DNA of 64,000 nt from a virus. The DNA is taken from the IMG/VR virus record IMGVR_UViG_3300042876_000313, positions 1 to 64,000 of that record, one strand, 5' to 3'. Shown here in pieces: positions 58,100-64,000 of this stretch. The notes under the pieces were generated by a model that made no database searches, was not told where the DNA came from, and saw nothing but the letters and a program-made list of their open reading frames with translations. A program made the position numbers and the translations under genes. Position 1 is the stretch's first letter. Each line of letters begins with the position of its first letter.

Positions 58100-59584
58100 A
58101 TGCCAAACTCTGTTTTACCCACCGAATTTAAGCAACTTATTCCGCGCTTTCAAAGCTCCATGTGCGGAAAGTTCATCCCAACCATAACCAATTTCATCCA
58201 GCGTTTTTACGACTACTACTCCTACGAATACAACGAGGATGGTTCGTTCACCGATGAATTCAAGGCCGACCTCTGCGCCCTGGGATGTACGGAAGTTGGG
58301 TTGTGCCCGGTTCTGAAAACCGCTCCCATAATCGTAGCTGGAAACGCGACGGTTTCATTGACCTTTGAAGTGACCGGTCCAGTGCCATACGACTACGACC
58401 TGTTCCGCGCCATTGGCTATAACCAGAAGGCCGTAACGGTGGATGCTGGAACCAACAAGATCGCGCTCGCCACGCACGGCCTTGACGATGGCCGAAAGGT
58501 GAAGTTCACAGCCACCACAATGCCCGGCGGATTGACCGCCAACCAGACATATTACGTCGTCTCATCGGCAGCGGGTGATTTCAAGGTTTCAACATCTTCG
58601 GGCGGTTCTGAAATTGACATCACCAGCAATGGGACGGATGTGAAATTGACCGCTGTGGCACCGACAACCGATTCACTGTGGGATTCCGCCATCCAATCGG
58701 ACACGGACATTGACGATACCACATTGGTTCTGACGGACGCCACGGTGACTAACGATACGGTGTACTACTACCGCTTGGTGGTAAGCAAGTCTGGCTGCGC
58801 GAATTCCGAATACGTCACCAATTCAGTTCTTCCAACCGCTTGCTACGTGACAGGCGATGATTACCTGTTCACCTTAACCCAAGGGGAGTCTGCTTTGACT
58901 GTGAACTTGACGGCGGCGGGGACGACCCCGATCCCCGATGGCACAACGGTAAAAATCTATCGCAGCACGAATCCCGCCGCCATTGGAACATTGGCCAATT
59001 CAGGCGCGTTCGCTGGTGGGACTTACACGTACACCGATGGTAGCCTGCAAATCGGGACGCGCTATTACTACACCGTCAAGGTTCAACAGACCGGGGCTTG
59101 CACGGAATATGAAATCCGCAAGGACGGGTACGCGACATCGAGTAATCAGCTTGACGCTCCAATTCTGTCGCTGAACGCTGGAATTCTAAGTTGGGCTGCT
59201 CAAGATGGGATCGGAGATTACTGGGTATATGCGAATTCAACTTGTGGTGGAGGTTCAGAGCTTGTGGTTCCTGGGTCTGGAACTCATTTAATGAACGCTG
59301 TGAACCCGCTACACGCAACCAAAGACAATGCGACCAACCGATACTCGGTCAACTTGAACACGTTGAAATGGAATTGCTGCTACGGCCAGAACTGGTACGG
59401 AGCAGCCAACCCGTGGGTAAATGCTGGCCCATTACTTACCGGAAGTCAGGCTGAAACCTGCCAGAACATGCTTGGTGCCAAGCCTCAAAAGAGCTACCAG
59501 ATCGTTGTGGTTGGATCAGGCCCACCGTTGAGCGGTGTGGTGACGCACGAAGCCAGAACCGTTTTCCAAATCGTCAGGGGATAA
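58100..59584 (+). CDS. Beta-repeat tail protein, 494 aa
   Basis: ATG 58100 with CAGGAG. Helical first ~65 residues, then Ig/Fn3-like repeats (T-H-G-L-D-D-G-R-K-V-K-F-T-A, Y-Y-V-V-S-S-A-A-G-D-F-K-V-S; Y-Y-Y-R-L-V-V; Y-Y-Y-T-V-K-V). Likely tail or fibre attachment. Confidence 0.6.
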   Translation: MPNSVLPTEFKQLIPRFQSSMCGKFIPTITNFIQRFYDYYSYEYNEDGSFTDEFKADLCALGCTEVGLCPVLKTAPIIVAGNATVSLTFEVTGPVPYDYDLFRAIGYNQKAVTVDAGTNKIALATHGLDDGRKVKFTATTMPGGLTANQTYYVVSSAAGDFKVSTSSGGSEIDITSNGTDVKLTAVAPTTDSLWDSAIQSDTDIDDTTLVLTDATVTNDTVYYYRLVVSKSGCANSEYVTNSVLPTACYVTGDDYLFTLTQGESALTVNLTAAGTTPIPDGTTVKIYRSTNPAAIGTLANSGAFAGGTYTYTDGSLQIGTRYYYTVKVQQTGACTEYEIRKDGYATSSNQLDAPILSLNAGILSWAAQDGIGDYWVYANSTCGGGSELVVPGSGTHLMNAVNPLHATKDNATNRYSVNLNTLKWNCCYGQNWYGAANPWVNAGPLLTGSQAETCQNMLGAKPQKSYQIVVVGSGPPLSGVVTHEARTVFQIVRG

Positions 59585-59585
59585 A

Positions 59586-61736
59586 ATGCCAACGACATCC
59601 GTAAAGCAAATCAGACCGTTGCTCGCCCAGTTGAACAACCGGGAGCAACCGGATGTCTTGCCGATTGGCACGGCCCGGAGCCGGGTGTACCTGTCAACGG
59701 TTGACGGTAAGCTGGCGCGGGCGCACGGCTTCCGCCGGTTCCTTGACCAAGACCCGTACTGCAACCAAGACCTGCACGACCAACTGTTGCCCCTGCAAAT
59801 CCGGTATCTGGACACCGTTCCGAAAACGGACGGAGCGGATGACGTTGAGGCGTACCCATCGGCTAAGTGTGGTGCGGTACTTCAAGTTGGGGATCGCGGC
59901 GTCGAGCATGTGACCCTGCTGCGCGAGATTCAGAGCGCGTTCGGTTCGCGCTACCTGCTGGCCGGCACGCAATCGCGCCTTTATCTGCTGAACGAAACCA
60001 CGGGAAACTACCGGATGTTGGCGGACGGGTTCGGCGGCGAGATAAACGATGCTCTGGAAGTCCGCTGGCGCGTGGCTGTGCTGAATGACGAGGTGGTAGC
60101 CACCAACAATGTTGACCGGATTCAGCATTGGCTGCTGGACGACCCCATAACGGGATGCAACATGCAGGCGTTCCAGCCGATAACCGACCTTGAAACCATT
60201 CGGGTGTACCGGGCCAAGATCGTGGTCGAATACATGGGCTATCTGGTGCTGATGAACCTGCACATTGGAGGGAGTCCTATGCCGGGGAAGGTCACTTGGA
60301 GTCCAAGGTATCTGCCGCTGACCCATGACCCGGTGGACATCAAGATTGACGTGGATTCTCAATCTGACCAGAACCTACCAAATCAGGTCATTCTGAACGC
60401 CGTTGAATTTGAAGGTTTAATGGCGATTTTTACCGATCAAGGCATCTGGTCAATGAACGTCACCGGGAATTCAACCACTCCATTCGACTTCGCCCCGATG
60501 TACCGGCAGACCAGCGGACTTTACAAGTGCCTGGCCTTTCCGAATACACTGGTTTCCACGGGCGAAATGCTGTTCTGGTGCGGGCGCGACCAGATTTATT
60601 CCATGAGCGGCTCGACCAGTGGGCCGATTACCATCGAATGGATCAAGAACGCCTCGAAGAAACTGTTCGATGAGATCAACAAAGGCTGCTGCGAATCGCA
60701 TGTGGCCGTGTTCAATCCAATCACCGAAGAAATTTGGATTTCCTACGCCTCCGGGGATTCGTGCGTGCCCAATCAAACGCTGGTGCTGAATCTCAGGTAT
60801 CAGACCGCGTACTACCGGCCAGAGGGGTACACCGCTTTCGCCATGTTCCGGTCGGATGCGCGGGTGAACTTCCGGGATTTCCTGTGGCAGAACTGCGTAT
60901 GCACCCCAGCCGCGCTGACCACCGAGTACATCAAGGAAGGGCTTCCCTGCACCGATCCTGACTGCGATTTCATCCCGGATGCCGTGTTCACGGCGGACGC
61001 ATCGGTGACAACGGTTGACCCGGACGACGCGCAGAACCCCATCATAACCGAGGATTACGATGCCGCCGAAGCTTCCGAACATTCGCTGTGCGCCCTGTTG
61101 GGTGATAAGAAGGCGAGCGATTACTGTCAGGAGTGCAACGAGGAACAGATTTTCGTGGGTGCCTACGCGGTGGACAAGTGCCTTAAGGACATCGGGCCGG
61201 CGGCTTACTCGCTGGAAATATGCCAGATCGCCGGGCTGTCGGGTGATCGAACCGGGTACACCTTGGCCCCGCCTACGGTTGACGCCAACTCCTACGTCTC
61301 GCTGGGCTACAACTCATCGCTGGTGCTTGGCCCGATTGCGCTAGGCGATTCCGAGCAGGAAGTCAACATGCAATGGGTGAACCTGTTCTACCGTGCGGAC
61401 ATCTCCGCGTGGCCGTGCGCCATCGGGTTGACCGTTGGGGTGGCGTCGGTGCCCCTGGATTCCAACGATGATTCGTGCCCGATTGTCTGGCATGACCCGG
61501 AATACAAGATGCTTGAGTGCATCAACGACCAGTCGCCCGATGAGTACAAATCGAACAACGAGCGTCCAATCCTCAAGATGAACTGGCCATTGCTTCGGAC
61601 GGCGCGGTATTTGTACCTGCGATTCGACATCGTGGGGCTGTCGCAGACCGGACAGATTGACAGCGCGAAGGTGCCAGCCATTGGCGGCGTGTGCGACCTT
61701 TACTCGCTCGAACTGCGGTATCAATCACGCAAATGA
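59586..61736 (+). CDS. Beta-propeller tail (nozzle/stopper-like) protein
   Basis: 716 residues. Repeats of the form L-L-A-G-T-Q-S-R-L-Y-L-L, A-I-F-T-D-Q-G-I-W-S-M and Y-S-M-S-G-S resemble propeller blades seen in podovirus tail-nozzle proteins. C-terminal ~150 residues look like a beta-sandwich. Confidence 0.65.
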   Translation: MPTTSVKQIRPLLAQLNNREQPDVLPIGTARSRVYLSTVDGKLARAHGFRRFLDQDPYCNQDLHDQLLPLQIRYLDTVPKTDGADDVEAYPSAKCGAVLQVGDRGVEHVTLLREIQSAFGSRYLLAGTQSRLYLLNETTGNYRMLADGFGGEINDALEVRWRVAVLNDEVVATNNVDRIQHWLLDDPITGCNMQAFQPITDLETIRVYRAKIVVEYMGYLVLMNLHIGGSPMPGKVTWSPRYLPLTHDPVDIKIDVDSQSDQNLPNQVILNAVEFEGLMAIFTDQGIWSMNVTGNSTTPFDFAPMYRQTSGLYKCLAFPNTLVSTGEMLFWCGRDQIYSMSGSTSGPITIEWIKNASKKLFDEINKGCCESHVAVFNPITEEIWISYASGDSCVPNQTLVLNLRYQTAYYRPEGYTAFAMFRSDARVNFRDFLWQNCVCTPAALTTEYIKEGLPCTDPDCDFIPDAVFTADASVTTVDPDDAQNPIITEDYDAAEASEHSLCALLGDKKASDYCQECNEEQIFVGAYAVDKCLKDIGPAAYSLEICQIAGLSGDRTGYTLAPPTVDANSYVSLGYNSSLVLGPIALGDSEQEVNMQWVNLFYRADISAWPCAIGLTVGVASVPLDSNDDSCPIVWHDPEYKMLECINDQSPDEYKSNNERPILKMNWPLLRTARYLYLRFDIVGLSQTGQIDSAKVPAIGGVCDLYSLELRYQSRK

Positions 61737-62221
61737 TTACCAACACCAAATATTCACCGCCGGAACCGGACTTCCCGGTTCCCCTGCCTGAGTCGGTGTT
61801 GGAGAAATACCCGGAGTTGGAGACGTGGCAGGGTGAAAACAAGATCGCGTGGCGCCGATGGTGGGAACTGCTGAATTCGCCGATCCTTGGGCAGAGTGTG
61901 GCAACCAGATCGCGGGCGGCGTGGCGCGAGCGCATCCGGCCTGTCCCACCGTTTCCCGCCCCGTTACCCCACCGTATGCTGGTGAAATTCCCCGACCTGA
62001 TGCAGTGGCAGCAGGATAACGCGGTGGCGTGGGATGACATTTGCAAGTCGCTGCACATCCTGCGCTCCGGGGAGATCGAGTACGGCGACAACGTGACCAC
62101 CGCCGCCGAGGCGTCACTGGAATCGGTGTACGGAATTCATTACAAACCACAAAACCAACTGGAAACACCGAAGGAATACAAGAATTGGAATAATCCAAAT
62201 GCCAATCGTACCACGCAATAA
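61733..62221 (+). CDS. Repeat protein with two FPxPLP units, 162 aa
   Basis: ATGA overlap. Two units, F-P-V-P-L-P-E-S-V-L-E-K-Y-P-E-L and F-P-A-P-L-P-H-R-M-L-V-K-F-P-D-L, each followed by W-Q-x-x-N-x-x-A-W and a helix. A third unit is in the next gene. Confidence 0.6.
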   Translation: MITNTKYSPPEPDFPVPLPESVLEKYPELETWQGENKIAWRRWWELLNSPILGQSVATRSRAAWRERIRPVPPFPAPLPHRMLVKFPDLMQWQQDNAVAWDDICKSLHILRSGEIEYGDNVTTAAEASLESVYGIHYKPQNQLETPKEYKNWNNPNANRTTQ

Positions 62222-62426
62222 AGTGTTCGCCAATGAATCGGCCCCGCCGTTCCCGGCTCCGCTGCCGCGCAAAGTGGTGCGCCAATTCCCGGAGTTGAAT
62301 GGGTGGGAAAAGAAGAACGCGGAACTGCTGGTGGAAATTCGTAAGAACCTGCACATCACGGCGGGGAGCGATTTGGAAATGATGGACACGAAGCCGCACA
62401 ATATGTACGATTCGGTCTTGGCATAA
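62199..62426 (+). CDS. One-unit FPxPLP repeat protein, 75 aa
   Basis: Overlaps the previous gene by 23 bp. F-P-A-P-L-P-R-K-V-V-R-Q-F-P-E-L is the third copy of the unit in 61733-62221, so the pair arose by duplication or splitting. Confidence 0.6.
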   Translation: MPIVPRNKVFANESAPPFPAPLPRKVVRQFPELNGWEKKNAELLVEIRKNLHITAGSDLEMMDTKPHNMYDSVLA

Positions 62427-62438
62427 GAAAGGCAAATT

Positions 62439-63917
62439 ATGGCTATTGGTGCTGTCAACAAAACTTACGGGAGTTACGGCGACCTGCTGAAAAACTTCGA
62501 TTACCAAGGCGCGGTCAATTCGCTGGGCTACACGGCGCAAGACCCGTTCGGTAAGGTGTACTCGCCAGCGGGCGGCAAGACGGCCACGGCGACGGGGGGC
62601 GGTGCGCCTGCGGCAGGAGCCAATACCAGCACCAGCGGGGCGTTCTGGCGCGAGCAACTGTCCAAGAACCCGGCCTTGAGTTCGGCCTTGGAAACCATCA
62701 TCGGTTCCATGAGCGGGAACACTGCTGCCAATCAATCGGCGGTTGACCAGTTCACCAAGGCCATGCAGGCCATTGCCAAGCAGAACGAGGGGTTGACTGG
62801 CCAGCAGATGGGCGCGGCCAATGCGCCGTTTGACGGGACGCTGGCGGCGAACCTGGGCAAGACCCGGAGCGACTGGGCGACATCGGCGGGGGCGGCGGCG
62901 GACAAGACCAATGCCGACATCACCGGGGCGTTGAACGAGTGGAACACCGGGCAGATTGGCCGGATCGGGTCGCTCAAAGACCAGTTGGCCTCACAGCTTG
63001 GCCAGTCGGTGGACGCTATGCGTAACCAGATCGGGTCTGCTTATGGGCAGGAACAGGCCGCCAACGCGCAGTACGGCACCTTGCGGAACCGGCTATCGGC
63101 TCTGGCGCAGAACCGGGCAATGAACCAGATTTTGGCGCGGACAGCCCCCGGATTGGGGTCTGCCATGTCGGGCTTGAACAGCCGGGTAGCCCTGCGGATG
63201 GGCAGCGATGCCGGGGCGGAAGATGCCCTGCTTATCTCGCAAATGAACCGGGAAGCCTTGGCCCGGAAGCTGGCCGGGGAAGCTGGACTGCTGGAAACCC
63301 AAGCGAACCTTGGCCGGGCGGACATTCAGAACATCGGCGGCTTGGGCATGAACCAGGCCGACAACTATTACAAGCAGTTGGCGGCGACCCAAGGGGCGGA
63401 CGCGGCCCGGCGCCAGTTCATCATTGACCAGATCAGCGGTCAGGGGGCCATCTCCGACATCGGTTACGTGGGTGGCCAGCAGGCCGCTTGGTTTGGCCGG
63501 CCACAGCAGCTTTTGGCGGCGAACGCGGCGAACTACCTGGCCCCGGTGCAGGCCCGGCAGTCGGCTCTTTCGGGCGAGTTGGGGCTTATCAATCAGGGCG
63601 GTCAGGCGTTGAACGCGGCGAACTGGCTGGCGGTGGGCACGCCGGGGAATGTGGGTGGGACACCCCGGTACTCGATGCCGCCGCCAATGGTGGACTACGG
63701 CAGCGCGGTGACCTACGGCTACGATGGCTTTGGGTACGCCCCGCCGACGACCGGGAATCCGAATAACTTCCGGTTGACCACACGGCAGGTTCCGGCGGTG
63801 GCGCAAGCCCCGGCGGTGAACGCCTTTGACCAGTGGTACACGGGCGGCGGGATGGCCGGGATTGACCCGAACTACGCTTGGGATTACAGCAACGTGAATC
63901 CGGCAATGTACGAATAA
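62439..63917 (+). CDS. Internal virion/ejection-type protein, 492 aa
   Basis: Ala/Gly/Gln/Asn-rich helical protein (A-L-E-T-I-I-G-S-M-S-G, Q-I-G-S-A-Y-G-Q-E-Q) without signal peptide; aromatic Gly/Tyr C-terminus. Composition and position suit internal core or ejection proteins. Confidence 0.6.
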   Translation: MAIGAVNKTYGSYGDLLKNFDYQGAVNSLGYTAQDPFGKVYSPAGGKTATATGGGAPAAGANTSTSGAFWREQLSKNPALSSALETIIGSMSGNTAANQSAVDQFTKAMQAIAKQNEGLTGQQMGAANAPFDGTLAANLGKTRSDWATSAGAAADKTNADITGALNEWNTGQIGRIGSLKDQLASQLGQSVDAMRNQIGSAYGQEQAANAQYGTLRNRLSALAQNRAMNQILARTAPGLGSAMSGLNSRVALRMGSDAGAEDALLISQMNREALARKLAGEAGLLETQANLGRADIQNIGGLGMNQADNYYKQLAATQGADAARRQFIIDQISGQGAISDIGYVGGQQAAWFGRPQQLLAANAANYLAPVQARQSALSGELGLINQGGQALNAANWLAVGTPGNVGGTPRYSMPPPMVDYGSAVTYGYDGFGYAPPTTGNPNNFRLTTRQVPAVAQAPAVNAFDQWYTGGGMAGIDPNYAWDYSNVNPAMYE

Positions 63918-63927
63918 GGAGGATTAT

Positions 63928-64000
63928 ATGGCCTACTTTGGAAGCACAATCGAAGGCGCGGCAGGGACGGCGTTGCAGGCGGCGAACAGCATTGCCGACC
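63928..64000 (+). CDS. Next virion gene, truncated by window end
   Basis: ATG 63928 with a strong AAGGAGG upstream. Only 24 codons are visible (M-A-Y-F-G-S-T-I-E-G-A-A-G). Its frame does not continue into the gene at base 1, so the window is not a simple closed circle. Confidence 0.7.
   Translation, partial: MAYFGSTIEGAAGTALQAANSIAD

Noticed and set aside
1-64000. Window as a complete circular genome
   Set aside because: The frame of the gene at 63928 hits a stop soon after base 1 and does not join the frame open at base 1, so sequence is missing.
1-64000. tRNA or rRNA genes
   Set aside because: No cloverleaf with TTCGA-type T-loop and CCA end or rRNA-like stretch was noticed by eye; a dedicated scan was not possible.

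Overview
The window is most of a temperate, tailed bacteriophage (or prophage), cut at both ends: the first gene enters already open and the last runs off the right edge. Several proteins point to a host in the Verrucomicrobiota. They are secreted or fibre-like proteins rich in Thr-Asn pairs, an Ig-like domain of the common verrucomicrobial type (37889-38881), and an exported P-domain protein ending in a Phe-Tyr-Arg-Leu motif (19136-19807). A tyrosine recombinase indicates lysogeny. The head and tail genes (portal, scaffold, capsid, connector-like, beta-propeller nozzle-like, internal virion proteins; no tape measure or tail tube seen) suggest a podovirus-like particle.

Layout. 1-2175: end of an internal virion protein. 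2283-5493: a leftward accessory block with a PD-(D/E)XK homing-type nuclease under a structured leader, a candidate small RNA with its own promoter and terminator, and a ~0.95 kb strand-asymmetric quasi-repeat array that starts at the stop codon of a protein with a Cas7/RAMP-like glycine-rich C-terminal loop. 5542-7335: HU-like protein and integrase. 7373-14107: leftward early genes, mostly small, with a methylase-like protein and a DUF3560 protein. 14108-15480: a gene-poor divergent control region with a second G-rich token array and clustered dyads. 15481-16228: short rightward genes. 16158-31200: a long leftward operon with many 4-bp start/stop overlaps. It holds a cytosine methyltransferase with a second conserved gene overprinted inside it, a helicase loader, a replisome organiser, HNH nuclease, RecE-like exonuclease, RecA/Sak4-like ATPase, RusA and regulators including a small ribbon-helix-helix protein.

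From 31251 nearly everything reads rightwards: signal-peptide-bearing fibre/spike proteins, holins and lysis-type membrane proteins, then portal, scaffold, capsid, connector fused to a metallophosphoesterase, a von Willebrand A protein, a glycosyltransferase/methyltransferase cassette, tail proteins and internal virion proteins. The large terminase is the exception: it lies alone on the minus strand (40701-42230), while a 41-codon terminase stump carrying a Walker A motif sits just before the portal gene. No endolysin was recognised.

The strongest candidate for an undescribed system is 2995-4791: the RAMP-like protein, the roughly 5-nt-period array downstream of it on the same strand, and the terminator-ended small RNA next to the array. 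Other notable items are the dual-coding methyltransferase locus, the packaging-gene rearrangement, the exported structural proteins and a dispersed TTGTAATA operator-like motif.
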